Virus record (IMG/VR): IMGVR_UViG_3300036806_000217
Coordinates: 1-64,000 of that record
Reading direction: 5' to 3' (one strand)
Source of the DNA: a virus
DNA: 64,000 nt
Made by a program: the position numbers and the translations under genes. The notes beneath the pieces were generated by a model. It was not told the origin of the DNA. It did no database searches and worked only from the letters and a program-made list of their open reading frames with translations. Shown here piece after piece: positions 53,355 through 61,493 of the stretch (position 1 is the stretch's first letter; each line of letters starts with the position of its first letter).

Positions 53355-55475
53355 GTGGATCTCGACTGGGACGCCAAGCACGGAGCCGTCACCGGCTCCC
53401 TCAACACAGCCGGTGCCGCACTGGCCTTGGCGTCGATCGAACACGTCGCCCACCTGCCGCTGTGGTCCGCCACCGCGGTAGCCGGCGCCGGACTGGTGGG
53501 CACCCACCTGGCCGGGGTCCGCAAGAAGGTCACCGGTGCGACCCTCGCGCTGCGCGCGGCGTCCTGGATGGCCGTTGGCGGCTGGTGCTCCTGGGCCGCG
53601 GTCGAAGGTCCGTGGACGCGTGACGTCCTCGTGGCCCTCGCCGCCGGCGCCGTCGGACTGGGCGGCGCCATGGCCGGTGCGCACCACGTCGAGGAGAAGA
53701 AGGCGGAGGAGCAGGCCAAGGCCGAGGCCGCAGCGAACCTCGCCAGTCTGGACGGCAAGCGGCGGAAGGTCGCCGAGGAGTGGCAGGAGCGCATCGCGAA
53801 GGTGTGCACCGGTTCCACCGTCCAGATCACCGGCGTGGAGGAGTGGCCGTCCGGCGGCGGCTTCACCCTGGATGGCAACTGCCTGCACGGCACCAAGTGG
53901 CGCGACCTCAAGACCCACGAGGACGCGCTGGCCGCCGAGGCCCAGCTCCCGGAGGGCTGCGGCGTCGAGGTCAAGAAGGGCGCTCACCGCGGCGCTGTCC
54001 TCATGGACGTGGCCACCGTCAACGCCCTCATCGACGACTGCCCCTATCCGTCGGACTACTCGCCGCTGTCCATCAACGACCCGGTGTCTCAGGGCGTGTT
54101 CCGCGACGGCTCCAAGGCCGAGGTCCTCCTCCGCGAACTTACCGGCCTGATCGCGGCCCGCCGCGGCGCCGGCAAGACCAACCTGATGAACGTGGGCATC
54201 GCCAACGGCGTGCGGATGGTCGACAACCTGGACTGGGTCATCGACCTCAACGGCGGCGGCCTGGCCCTGCCGTGGCTGCACGCCTGGGAGGCGGCGGGCC
54301 GTCCGGGTCGGCCGCCGATCGACTGGGTTGCCGACACCCCGGCGAAGGCCCTGGCCATGGCGCAGGCCGCACTGCGGATCGCGAAGGCCCGCAAGCCCGG
54401 CTACAAGAAGCGGGAGATCGCGGCGAACGACGACAAGCTGCCCGTCGGCTCGGACGTCCCGGCGGTGACGATCAGGTGCGACGAGATCGCGGAGATCTTC
54501 TCGCCGCGCGCCCGCAAGAACGAGGTACTGAAGAGGACCGGGGACATCCTCATCCAGATCGTCGAGATCGCCCGCGCTGTCGCCATCAACGAGATCCTGG
54601 CGGCGCTGCGCGTCACCCAGGACGTGCTCGCCGAGCCGCAGGTCCTCAAGCAGTCCGGCCTGAAGATCGGCATGCAGTCCGACGAGGCCGAACTCGCCTA
54701 CCTCTGCGGCTGGGGCGACAAGGTCTCCCCGGAGGACATCCCCTATCCGGGCTGCGGCGTCATGAAGATCGGCGAGGAGCCCGCACGCCCGTTCAAGGCG
54801 TACCGGCTCAAGCCCGCACAGATCGCCGACATCGTCGTCGCTACCAGCGGCCTGCGCCCCGAGCTCGACGAACTGTCCCGCCGCGCAGCCGGCCCGGCCT
54901 ACGAAACCCGGTGGGACGGCATGGACCACATATTCGGCATCGGCGACCTGCCCGAACGCGCAGGCGATGAGGACGGCGACGAAGACGGGGACGGCGAGGG
55001 CACCGAGGACTTCGCTGCGCCCCGCGGCTCCGGCGTCACCGCGAACTGGGGCACCGAGCCGCCGCGCGTCGACACCCAGGCCGCCCTCGACCAGGCCGAC
55101 GCCGCCCGCGACGCCATCCGCAAGGCAGCCGACGAGGCAACCAGCCGCGACGACGACCTCGACGCACAGTTCCAGGCCGTCCTCGAAAGCGGCGGCGCCC
55201 TGTGGAAGCCGCCAGCCGACGTGCCGACCCGCACGGGCCAGCCCATGCCCACCCCGGGCATCAGTGACGACGCCCGCTGGGCCGCCGTGTTCTCCATCGT
55301 CGCGAAGGCCGGTCCGGCCGGGATCAGCCCCACGGCGATCCGCGAGTTCTTCACCCAGATCAGCCCCGGCCTCGAGGCACCGCACCGGGCGACGATCACG
55401 ACATGGGTCCAGGCCGAGCCGCAGATTCACCAGCCCGTCAAGGGCAAGTACGCCCTGCGCCCCGAGGAGAAGTGA
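53355..55475 (+). CDS. traB-like: TraB-like FtsK/SpoIIIE-family conjugative DNA translocase
   Basis: 706 residues from GTG 53355 (GAAAGG upstream). An N-terminal membrane region (three hydrophobic segments within residues 18-108), a charged linker, and a RecA-like motor with Walker A ARRGAGKT (268-275) and Walker B VTIRCDE (371-377). A Glu/Asp-rich linker near 545 precedes a C-terminal winged helix (ISPTAIREFFTQISPG). This is the layout of Streptomyces TraB/TraSA proteins, which move double-stranded plasmid DNA between mycelia as a ring, unlike relaxase systems. No relaxase gene was seen in the window. Confidence 0.88.
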   Translation: MDLDWDAKHGAVTGSLNTAGAALALASIEHVAHLPLWSATAVAGAGLVGTHLAGVRKKVTGATLALRAASWMAVGGWCSWAAVEGPWTRDVLVALAAGAVGLGGAMAGAHHVEEKKAEEQAKAEAAANLASLDGKRRKVAEEWQERIAKVCTGSTVQITGVEEWPSGGGFTLDGNCLHGTKWRDLKTHEDALAAEAQLPEGCGVEVKKGAHRGAVLMDVATVNALIDDCPYPSDYSPLSINDPVSQGVFRDGSKAEVLLRELTGLIAARRGAGKTNLMNVGIANGVRMVDNLDWVIDLNGGGLALPWLHAWEAAGRPGRPPIDWVADTPAKALAMAQAALRIAKARKPGYKKREIAANDDKLPVGSDVPAVTIRCDEIAEIFSPRARKNEVLKRTGDILIQIVEIARAVAINEILAALRVTQDVLAEPQVLKQSGLKIGMQSDEAELAYLCGWGDKVSPEDIPYPGCGVMKIGEEPARPFKAYRLKPAQIADIVVATSGLRPELDELSRRAAGPAYETRWDGMDHIFGIGDLPERAGDEDGDEDGDGEGTEDFAAPRGSGVTANWGTEPPRVDTQAALDQADAARDAIRKAADEATSRDDDLDAQFQAVLESGGALWKPPADVPTRTGQPMPTPGISDDARWAAVFSIVAKAGPAGISPTAIREFFTQISPGLEAPHRATITTWVQAEPQIHQPVKGKYALRPEEK

Positions 55476-55476
55476 G

Positions 55477-55941
55477 ATGTCCGAACGTCCGTGGTACCGC
55501 GAGCCGTCGGCGTTCTTCGCCGAGGCCGCGTTCGAGGAGCAGCCGGTCGCCCACGCCGAGGTGGCCGTCCGGCCGACCATCCACCCGCCGAACTACATGC
55601 CCGGTGCCGTACTCCCCGAGGTGCGCATGGGCCGCGACGGCGTCCCGCAGTACGCCTACATGCCCACTCCGGTTCCGCAGGGCCTGGACGTGAGGTCGCA
55701 GCGGATGGTCGGCTGCGGCGTGATGGCGTTCGGCGTCGGCGCGGGCACCGCCCTGGTCGAGGTCGGCTCCTACGTGATGTTCGCGGGGATGGCTTTGGCC
55801 ACGCACGCGATCATCGGGGTGGCGGCGATGTTCGCGTTCGCGGCGATCAGCGTCGTCGTGCTCCGGACTTCCGGGGGCGTGCGGATCGGCCACTTCCACC
55901 AGGGCGACAACTCCAGCTTCAGCGCCGGGAATCAGCGATGA
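55477..55941 (+). CDS. Spd-like two-pass membrane protein
   Basis: 154 residues, ATG one base after the translocase stop. Soluble N-part (residues 1-70), two transmembrane helices (MVGCGVMAFGVGAGTALV and MFAGMALATHAIIGVAAMFA) and a short tail GHFHQGDNSSFSAGNQR. Similar small membrane proteins follow traB in Streptomyces plasmids and aid intramycelial spread. Confidence 0.7.
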   Translation: MSERPWYREPSAFFAEAAFEEQPVAHAEVAVRPTIHPPNYMPGAVLPEVRMGRDGVPQYAYMPTPVPQGLDVRSQRMVGCGVMAFGVGAGTALVEVGSYVMFAGMALATHAIIGVAAMFAFAAISVVVLRTSGGVRIGHFHQGDNSSFSAGNQR

Positions 55942-56633
55942 CCCGCCCGCGGCGCCGACCCGCCCCTACGATGCGCAGACCACGACCTGGGGGGAACCGG
56001 AAGATGGCCACGAAGAGACGCACCAAGAAGCAGCGCGAGCAGGAACAGGTAGCGAAGCTGCTGCTCGGCGTCGTCGGGATCGGCGTCGTGCTCATCCTGG
56101 TGGTGGCCGCGGTCCAGGAGTTCGAACTCCACCCCGTCGCCGGGGCCCTGCTGCTGTTCACCGCGGTCGCGGCCACGGTCCTCGCCGTCGCGGACCGGCG
56201 CCGCAAGGCCCAGGAGCGGCGCAGGCTCGCGGACCTCAGGTCGCGGGAGATCGGCCGCTACCACGTCATGAACCCCAAGGAGTTCGAGCACGCGCTGGCG
56301 TTCCTGTGCACCCGGGACGGCTGCACCAGCGTCACGGTCGTCGGCGGCGCCGGTGACCTCGCCGCGGATGTGCTGGCGACCGCCCCGGACGGCAGGCGGA
56401 TCCTGATCCAGGCCAAGCGCTACCAGCGCGGCAACAACGTCGGCTCCCCCGACGTGCAGAAAGTCGGCGGGACGTACCAGGTCGTGCACCGGGCGCAGCT
56501 CGCCGCGGTCGTCACCACCGCCGGGTACACCGCGCAGGCCCGCGCCTATGCGGCAACCGCCGGGATCCGCCTGTTCGACGAGCACGCCCTGGCCGGCTGG
56601 GCGTCGCGCACCGGCCCCGCACCGTGGCACTGA
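55938..56633 (+). CDS. membrane-anchored Mrr-like restriction endonuclease
   Basis: 231 residues. Basic N-terminus, two transmembrane helices (39-58 and 66-84), then an Mrr_cat domain: MNPKEFEHALAFLCTRDGCT, GDLAADVLA (Asp144) and ILIQAKRY (Gln158, Lys160), a PD-(D/E)xK site. Mrr nucleases cut modified DNA. A membrane-tethered form coexpressed with the translocase by ATGA overlap may act on DNA at the transfer site or exclude incoming DNA. Confidence 0.82.
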   Translation: MTRPRRRPAPTMRRPRPGGNRKMATKRRTKKQREQEQVAKLLLGVVGIGVVLILVVAAVQEFELHPVAGALLLFTAVAATVLAVADRRRKAQERRRLADLRSREIGRYHVMNPKEFEHALAFLCTRDGCTSVTVVGGAGDLAADVLATAPDGRRILIQAKRYQRGNNVGSPDVQKVGGTYQVVHRAQLAAVVTTAGYTAQARAYAATAGIRLFDEHALAGWASRTGPAPWH

Positions 56634-56681
56634 CGCCGCGTCCGCCGGACAGTGGCACCCCGAACGCGAGAGGATGACGGC

Positions 56682-56975
56682 ATGACCCGTATCACCGTGT
56701 CCCAGCAGGCCAAGTTCGGCGAGGTCTTCGCGCCGGGCTGCTTCGATTCCTCCGTCGGCAAGCACGTCCCGTTCAAGGTCGACGGCCAGTCGGTGACGAC
56801 CTGCGAGCTGCTCGCGGCCGAGGTCGCCGAGGACGGCCTGTCCGTGCAGTTGACGCTGGAGACGCCGGACGATGAGCCGTCGATCGTGGCTGACCTCGTG
56901 GTGGAGCATCCGAACAGCGCCTCGTTCGGCTTCGCCAGCGACCGGCCGCCGTACTCGATCGGAGGCCAGCCGTGA
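56682..56975 (+). CDS. hypothetical protein
   Basis: 97 residues, ATG 56682 after GAGAGGATGACG. Beta-rich (TVSQQAKFGEVFAPGCFDSS, VADLVVEHPNSASFGFA). Starts the string of small genes after the transfer module; GTGA overlap with the next. Confidence 0.6.
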   Translation: MTRITVSQQAKFGEVFAPGCFDSSVGKHVPFKVDGQSVTTCELLAAEVAEDGLSVQLTLETPDDEPSIVADLVVEHPNSASFGFASDRPPYSIGGQP

Positions 56976-57196
56976 CCCTCATTGCCCGCGCGGCCGTCGC
57001 CTACTGGCGGTGGAACGAGCGCGTCTGGCTCCAGCTCCGGCGCTTCGACAACGCCCTGATGGCCCTCGCCGTCGGCGGCGCCATCGCGGCGTGGATCGTC
57101 GGCGTCAGCATCGGCAACATGCCGCTGATGTGGGCCCCGGCTATCCTCGGCGCGATCTACTGGGGTGCGGTCGCCCTGGACGAGAGGCGATCGTGA
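56972..57196 (+). CDS. small two-pass membrane protein
   Basis: 74 residues from a GTGA overlap. Two hydrophobic segments (ALMALAVGGAIAAWIVGVSI and MWAPAILGAIYWGAVAL) with a basic N-terminus. Could belong to the transfer complex or be a phage membrane protein. Confidence 0.62.
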   Translation: MTLIARAAVAYWRWNERVWLQLRRFDNALMALAVGGAIAAWIVGVSIGNMPLMWAPAILGAIYWGAVALDERRS

Positions 57197-57528
57197 GCGC
57201 CCCCGGCTACATCCACCCCGCCTCCGGCCGCGAGTACCGCGAGGACGATCCCGCAGCCCGCCTCGCAAGCCTCACCCAGGCTTTCGCCAGGCAGTGCGAG
57301 CAGTACCTGGTCCACTACGAGCGGCAGCTACAGGGCACCGACTACATGGACCAGTACCGCACCTGGCCCGGCGACCCCGACCGGATCACCCGCACGATGG
57401 TCCGCACCGCCGAAGCGATCGACAAGGCGTATACCGACGTCACCGCCGACCGGACGCTGCACGAGTACGGCCTGGGCAAGCGGGACGCGGAGTGGGAGCG
57501 GAAGTACGGGAAGGTCGAGAAGCCGTGA
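57193..57528 (+). CDS. hypothetical protein
   Basis: 111 residues from a GTGA overlap. Helical (ARLASLTQAFARQCEQYLVH, RTAEAIDKAYTDVTADRTLH) with a basic end. Unknown. Confidence 0.6.
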   Translation: MSAPGYIHPASGREYREDDPAARLASLTQAFARQCEQYLVHYERQLQGTDYMDQYRTWPGDPDRITRTMVRTAEAIDKAYTDVTADRTLHEYGLGKRDAEWERKYGKVEKP

Positions 57529-57728
57529 CCCGCCGCCCGAACGTGGCCCGTGCCTGTCACCAGTTGGAGCGGCACGGAAGCGGGACGCCCAACGACGTGG
57601 CGCAGCCGCTGACATGGGCCGAGAACCTGGCCAACTTCAAGGCCGCGACGAGCATCACCATGGCCGAGGCTGGCCGGAGCATCGTGGCGTGGCAGGAATA
57701 CCTGCGCGGCAAGCGGGAGGCGGCGTGA
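57525..57728 (+). CDS. small helical hypothetical protein
   Basis: 67 residues between GTGA overlaps. ENLANFKAATSITMAEAGRS is the main helix. Unknown. Confidence 0.55.
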   Translation: MTRRPNVARACHQLERHGSGTPNDVAQPLTWAENLANFKAATSITMAEAGRSIVAWQEYLRGKREAA

Positions 57729-57955
57729 CCGCCTCCGGCTTCACTGCGCCCGTCTCCGGCTACTACCTGTTCCTGCCGGGCCAGCCGCCGCGCCTGCTCA
57801 CCGAGGAGGAGGCCGCGATGCCGTTCGCCGAGGTGGCCGACCGGTACGGCAGACCGCTGCATCTCTGGGAGGGCGACCGGCTGATGAACTCCGGCGGGAG
57901 CATCGCGGACGAGTCGACGGGGCCAGTGCTGACGATGGATTGGAAGTACGGGTGA
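57725..57955 (+). CDS. small hypothetical protein
   Basis: 76 residues between GTGA overlaps. Strand-rich start (VSGYYLFLPGQPPRLLTEEE) and helical middle. Unknown. Confidence 0.55.
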   Translation: MTASGFTAPVSGYYLFLPGQPPRLLTEEEAAMPFAEVADRYGRPLHLWEGDRLMNSGGSIADESTGPVLTMDWKYG

Positions 57956-58260
57956 CCGGGCAGCAGCGCGGCCAGCAGTCGCCCCAGGGTGCGGTCAAAC
58001 CGCCGATCCTGGCCGGTGTTCCGGCGACGCCACCGCAACCGTCAGGCGCGCCCCGGCTGCCGCTCAGCGTTCGCGAAGGCTCCGTCTGGTGCTGGGAGCC
58101 ACTGAAGCCCCACGCCGCCGAATGCACCGTCACCGCGACCCGGTGGAACGGCGAGGAGTGGTGGATCGAGTTGGAGACGGGACGGGACCGGGCGCGCCAC
58201 TGGAACGAGCTGGACCGGTTCGTTGAGGCGGCCGTCCTCGTCAGGCCCGGACCGCAGTAG
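57952..58260 (+). CDS. hypothetical protein
   Basis: 102 residues from a GTGA overlap. Disordered N-terminal 40 residues, then a small beta domain (VREGSVWCWEPLKPHAAECT, EEWWIELETGRDRARHW). Last gene before the terminator at 58322. Confidence 0.58.
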   Translation: MTGQQRGQQSPQGAVKPPILAGVPATPPQPSGAPRLPLSVREGSVWCWEPLKPHAAECTVTATRWNGEEWWIELETGRDRARHWNELDRFVEAAVLVRPGPQ

Positions 58261-58321
58261 CGACGGAGGTTCCCCCGATCCGCCTGCGCCCGTGCCGCCC
58301 CGGGTGCACACTCGAAGGACC

Positions 58322-58351
58322 GGCCCCGTCGCATCCCCCGTCGACGGGGCC
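58322..58351. terminator. terminator between convergent genes
   Basis: GGCCCCGTCG (58322-58331) with CGACGGGGCC (58342-58351) and a 10-base loop, between the stop at 58260 and the convergent stop at 58360. Confidence 0.75.
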
Positions 58352-58359
58352 GCTGCATG

Positions 58360-58557
58360 TCAGCCCTCCGGCCGCTCGCCCCACACCTCGGGCGGCTTCT
58401 CGGCCCGCGCCATCCACCGGTTGCGCCCCGGCAACGCCATCGCCCGGCCCGCCGCCAACGGCAGCAGCCCCTCGGCAGCACACAGACGCGCGAGCTCGGC
58501 CTCAGCCTCAGCCTGCGAATCCGCCTGCACCGTCACCGTCGTGGCCATGAACATCAT
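58360..58557 (-). CDS. small leftward hypothetical protein
   Basis: 65 residues (62 from the inner ATG at 58548). TTVTVQADSQAEAEAELARL, then helical and proline-rich. A lone leftward gene; its start is next to a 15-bp palindrome at 58559 that could be its operator. Unknown function. Confidence 0.55.
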   Translation of the reverse strand: MMFMATTVTVQADSQAEAEAELARLCAAEGLLPLAAGRAMALPGRNRWMARAEKPPEVWGERPEG

Positions 58558-58558
58558 G

Positions 58559-58573
58559 GTGACGCCGCGTCAC
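58559..58573. promoter_or_regulatory. 15-bp palindrome GTGACGCCGCGTCAC
   Basis: GTGACGC-C-GCGTCAC, immediately upstream of the leftward start codon at 58557 and 115 bases before the rightward gene at 58688; a candidate operator for the divergent pair. Confidence 0.45.
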
Positions 58574-58687
58574 GGCGAGCGCACCCGAAACAGCACGATC
58601 CGCCACAAGCAGATGACCACGTCAGGGAAGCCACTGGCGCATACTCAAGGCAGCCCCTGCCACTCCTGACCCTTCGGGAGCTGTGAC

Positions 58688-59389
58688 GTGCCCACCATCT
58701 GTCCTGGTCGATGCAACTCCGCTTGGCGCCGCGCCGAAGAACTCGGCCGGCAACACACCCTCGAACCCGTCCCCGGCGAACCCGTGCACTGCTGGGCCTG
58801 CTACGCCGGAGCCCACACTCAACTCCACCAGCTCCCCGCCCTGTTCGACGCGATCTACCTCGAAGGCGAGGAAGGCACCCTCGCGAAGTTGGTCGGCACC
58901 ATCGGCCGTGTCGGACTCCAGGCACCGCCGTGGCCCGGGCAGCACGCCCGCCTGTTCGCCGACGGCCTCGGGGAGGGCATCCTCATCCTCGCCAACGACG
59001 TCCGCGAGCACATGGACGAACCCTGGATGAACCCCGGCACCGGTACCGCCACCATCAACCGCGCCATCGGCACCCTCATCCGGCACCTGCGCTGGCTGCT
59101 GGCCGAACACCCCTGCGCCACCGACTCCCACGGCGGACGCTCCGGCAACCCCGCCTGGCAGATCTACAGTTGGCACCGCTCCGCTGAAGTGTTCTGCAAG
59201 CAGGACGAACAGCGGCCGGTCGATCGGATCGCCGCCTGTCCGCGCTGCCGGGACCCGTGGATGCGATCGCGGAACGGCGTCGTCGAGTGCACCAACATGG
59301 ACTGCCAAAATGTCATGTCCAACGACGAGTACGCCGTCCACGTCCAGCGGCTCCACGACGCGGCGAAGTTCGCGGGCATCGCCGCTTGA
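58688..59389 (+). CDS. zinc-binding phage protein (DUF7341-like)
   Basis: 233 residues from GTG 58688 (CGGGAGCTGTGAC upstream). CPGRCNSAWRRAEEL, then HCWACYAGAHTQLHQLPALF at the N-terminus, an all-helical middle (TINRAIGTLIRHLRWLLAEH) and a C-terminal ribbon CPRC...CTNMDC. This two-ribbon arrangement is widespread in actinophages without a known job. A DNA-binding role is plausible. Confidence 0.75.
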   Translation: MPTICPGRCNSAWRRAEELGRQHTLEPVPGEPVHCWACYAGAHTQLHQLPALFDAIYLEGEEGTLAKLVGTIGRVGLQAPPWPGQHARLFADGLGEGILILANDVREHMDEPWMNPGTGTATINRAIGTLIRHLRWLLAEHPCATDSHGGRSGNPAWQIYSWHRSAEVFCKQDEQRPVDRIAACPRCRDPWMRSRNGVVECTNMDCQNVMSNDEYAVHVQRLHDAAKFAGIAA

Positions 59390-59450
59390 CGAAAATTGCC
59401 ATCATGCATGATCCTGATCGCACGAGCGGCATGTCCGCTTGTTGATCTCG

Positions 59451-59480
59451 GGCCCCGACGCTTCCCAGCGCGGGGCCTTT
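59451..59480 (+). terminator. Rho-independent terminator
   Basis: GGCCCCG (59451-59457) pairs with CGGGGCC (59471-59477), extended by CGCT/AGCG past one bulged A, then TTT. It separates the gene ending at 59389 from the HTH gene at 59503. Confidence 0.72.
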
Positions 59481-59502
59481 CTGCATGTCCAGGAGGTGCC
59501 CT

Positions 59503-59730
59503 GTGGTGGATCTGAGTGTTGATCTGACCGCCACTCTGTGGACCGTCGAGCAGGCCGCCGAAGCAGCACAGGTCAAGCCGAACACGGTCCGCAACTGGAA
59601 GTACCGGGGCCGACTGGAGCAGGCCGGCACGGACTGGCGGGGTCGCCCCGTGTTCCGCGCGGTCGATGTGATTCGCGCCGAGCGGGCGACCCGCGAGAAG
59701 GCCCGCAGGGTGTACCCGGTCGCTGCCTGA
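59503..59730 (+). CDS. excisionase-type HTH protein
   Basis: 75 residues. GTG 59503 after AGGAGGTGCC; ATG 59485 would overlap the terminator region. LWTVEQAAEAAQVKPNTVRN then WKYRGRLEQ and RPVFRAVDVIRAERA is the MerR/excisionase helix-turn-helix with wing. It is a candidate directionality factor for the integrase, or a regulator of the following genes. Confidence 0.75.
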   Translation: MVDLSVDLTATLWTVEQAAEAAQVKPNTVRNWKYRGRLEQAGTDWRGRPVFRAVDVIRAERATREKARRVYPVAA

Positions 59731-59873
59731 CTCCCGCCGCCTTCCCCCCACGGCGGGGTCCCGCGCCCGCGCCCCGTTTCGAGGGTGACGTGACGCGGGT
59801 TAGTCGCGCGTCTCGGCGCCCCCCGAGGCGCGCGACGCCAACCAGCACAACCAACACCACCAAGAGGATCACC

Positions 59874-60251
59874 ATGAGCATCCCCCTGAACGGGTACATC
59901 GTCATCACCGAGACGGGCGAGAGCGTCGACACCGGCCAGCGGGTCCCCGTCAGCCACCGCATCGACGCCGCCTACTACAAGGCCGAGGGCAGTTTCACCA
60001 CCTTCAAGGACGCCGACCACAAGGACGTCTTCACCGTCCGCAACGATCTCCTCGCGTCGGTCAGCCGCGTCGCTGTCGAAATCGACGCGCTCACGCTCAC
60101 CGTGCAGGGTCTCCTCGACGCCGCCGACAAGCACGACAGGGCGGTCGGCTCGCACAGTCGCCGCGAGGAACTGCCTGACGGTCGGGCGACCGTGACGGAC
60201 TACGAGATCACGGTCAAGGCCGTCGGTGCGTCCGCCGACTCGCCTGAGTGA
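59874..60251 (+). CDS. hypothetical beta-rich protein
   Basis: 125 residues, ATG after AGAGGATCACC, 143 bases after the HTH gene. Strand-rich (LNGYIVITETGESVDTGQRV, RATVTDYEITVKAVGA) around a helix VRNDLLASVSRVAVEIDALT. Similar in outline to phage proteins with a KDADHKDVFTVR-type motif. Unknown. Confidence 0.62.
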   Translation: MSIPLNGYIVITETGESVDTGQRVPVSHRIDAAYYKAEGSFTTFKDADHKDVFTVRNDLLASVSRVAVEIDALTLTVQGLLDAADKHDRAVGSHSRREELPDGRATVTDYEITVKAVGASADSPE

Positions 60252-60373
60252 TCGTCCGCTTCTGGTGCCACCTGGATTCCTGGTGGCACCGCCTGCGCCT
60301 CCCGGGCGGCTGGGTGTGCGACCGCTACGACCTGGCGCTCGGGCTGACGCGTGCCGAGCTGACGAGGCGGTGA
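60248..60373 (+). CDS. 41-residue tryptophan-rich protein
   Basis: GTG overlaps the previous stop (GTGA). FWCHLDSWWHRLRLPGGWVC then DRYDLALGLTRAELTRR. Called on coupling and natural composition. Unknown. Confidence 0.5.
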   Translation: MIVRFWCHLDSWWHRLRLPGGWVCDRYDLALGLTRAELTRR

Positions 60374-60375
60374 CG

Positions 60376-60522
60376 ATGCCCGCCTCCGACGCTCTGCGCT
60401 GGTGTTCCTGCGCCCACGTGTACGACAAGCACGCCGATGGCGGCACCTGCCGGGACCGGTCGCTGGACGGCTGGCCGTGTGAGTGCGAGCAGTTCGACGG
60501 CGACGACGAAGGCGAGGCGTGA
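60376..60522 (+). CDS. small zinc protein
   Basis: 48 residues, ATG with GAGG eight bases upstream (GTG 60370 is an overlap alternative). CSCAHVYDKH, then GTCRDR and PCECEQF give the CxCxHxxxxH plus C pattern seen elsewhere in this window. Confidence 0.55.
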   Translation: MPASDALRWCSCAHVYDKHADGGTCRDRSLDGWPCECEQFDGDDEGEA

Positions 60523-60701
60523 TGGCCAGCCTCGACCCGATCACCGTGATCTGCCCGGAGTGCGACGTCCCCATCGTCATCCCAGTGAGTGCAACGCCGG
60601 GCGACTGGGTCGGGCTGCGCACCGTTGAGGTCCACGTCGGCATCGATCGCGAGCCGATCACCGCACACATCGCCAAGCACCAGACGGAGCCCACGGCTTG
60701 A
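60522..60701 (+). CDS. small zinc-ribbon protein
   Basis: 59 residues from a TGATG junction. CPECDVPIVIPVSATPGDW, then paired beta strands and HIAKH; half of a classic zinc ribbon closed by histidines. Unknown. Confidence 0.58.
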   Translation: MASLDPITVICPECDVPIVIPVSATPGDWVGLRTVEVHVGIDREPITAHIAKHQTEPTA

Positions 60702-60889
60702 CCGAGGACGATCCTGCCCGCGCCCGCCTCGCCCCGTTCACCCACCCGTCCGACGTCGACGCCCGCTTCGGCAGCTGCTCGCGCTGCGGCGCTGACGCCA
60801 TCGAGATCAACGGCCGCTGGTCGCACGACGCGATCTCCTGCACGCCCCGGTACGGGGTGGCCGCCGAGTTCGTGCCCGACGACGACTGA
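60698..60889 (+). CDS. small zinc-ribbon protein, TTG start
   Basis: 63 residues from a TTGA overlap. CSRCGADAIEINGRW, then a final C; short ribbon with an acidic tail. Unknown. Confidence 0.55.
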   Translation: MTEDDPARARLAPFTHPSDVDARFGSCSRCGADAIEINGRWSHDAISCTPRYGVAAEFVPDDD

Positions 60890-60935
60890 CCCACCCTCAG
60901 CTACCCGGAGCGCCAGCCGCTGCCGGGTGTTTCGC

Positions 60936-60999
60936 GTGCGCGCGGTCCCCGGTTGGGGAACTGCGGCGACCGCGCGCACCAGTTCCCCCGCAGTTCCCC
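60936..60999 (+). promoter_or_regulatory. interlocked inverted repeats (A-B-A'-B') in the leader of the 61014 gene
   Basis: A GTGCGCGCGGTC (60936-60947), B GGGGAACTGCGG (60955-60966), A' GACCGCGCGCAC (60968-60979), B' CCGCAGTTCCCC (60988-60999); both stems are perfect 12-bp. CAGTTCCCC at 60980-60988 is a second partner for the first part of B. The order allows a pseudoknot or two exclusive hairpins. The GGAG of the next gene starts 4 bases after B'. Confidence 0.7.
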
Positions 61000-61013
61000 G
61001 AAGGAGATCACCC

Positions 61014-61493
61014 ATGCTCGCCACCCTCACCCGCTCCGAGCGCCGCGCCGCTTCACGCGACGACGCCCGCGCCCACCCGGTCCCGGCCCGCGAGCCGTCG
61101 CACGGCCTCGTCGGCGAAATCGTCCACCAGCGGCACGGCGGACGCGTCCCGTACCAGGGCACCTGCTCCGGCCAGCGCCGCGTCAACGCCAAGCGCAACG
61201 CCCGCGCCGAGCTGTGGCGCACCGTCACGGTCCGCGTCAGCGACGAGATCGAGCCGTACTTCCGCCGGAGCATTCACCTGCTCGGCGACGGAGCCCGCGT
61301 CCAGGGCCGATCCATTCCCCTGGACTGGTTCGGCGTCGACCTCGCCGTGCACATCCCCGGCGCGCCCGCGACGGCAGTCCGAGCCATGCCCGCCTACCGC
61401 AGCGTCTGGCGCGGCGACCGCTACGAGCCTGAGCTCGACAGCGTGACGTGGATCGACGCCGACGGGCGGCACTTCGAAGCCGAGGCCAACTGA
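61014..61493 (+). CDS. hypothetical protein behind the structured leader
   Basis: 159 residues, ATG 61014 after GAAGGAGATCACC. Basic N-terminal half (RSERRAASRDDARAHP, YQGTCSGQRRVNAKRNAR), then a beta-rich part with DWFGVDLAVHIPGAPATAVR. No known family. Its translation probably depends on the interlocked leader. Confidence 0.62.
   Translation: MLATLTRSERRAASRDDARAHPVPAREPSHGLVGEIVHQRHGGRVPYQGTCSGQRRVNAKRNARAELWRTVTVRVSDEIEPYFRRSIHLLGDGARVQGRSIPLDWFGVDLAVHIPGAPATAVRAMPAYRSVWRGDRYEPELDSVTWIDADGRHFEAEAN

Noticed and set aside
53322-55580. 752-residue leftward ORF across the TraB-like gene
   Set aside because: Shadow frame; Walker A/B motifs and the winged helix are on the plus strand.
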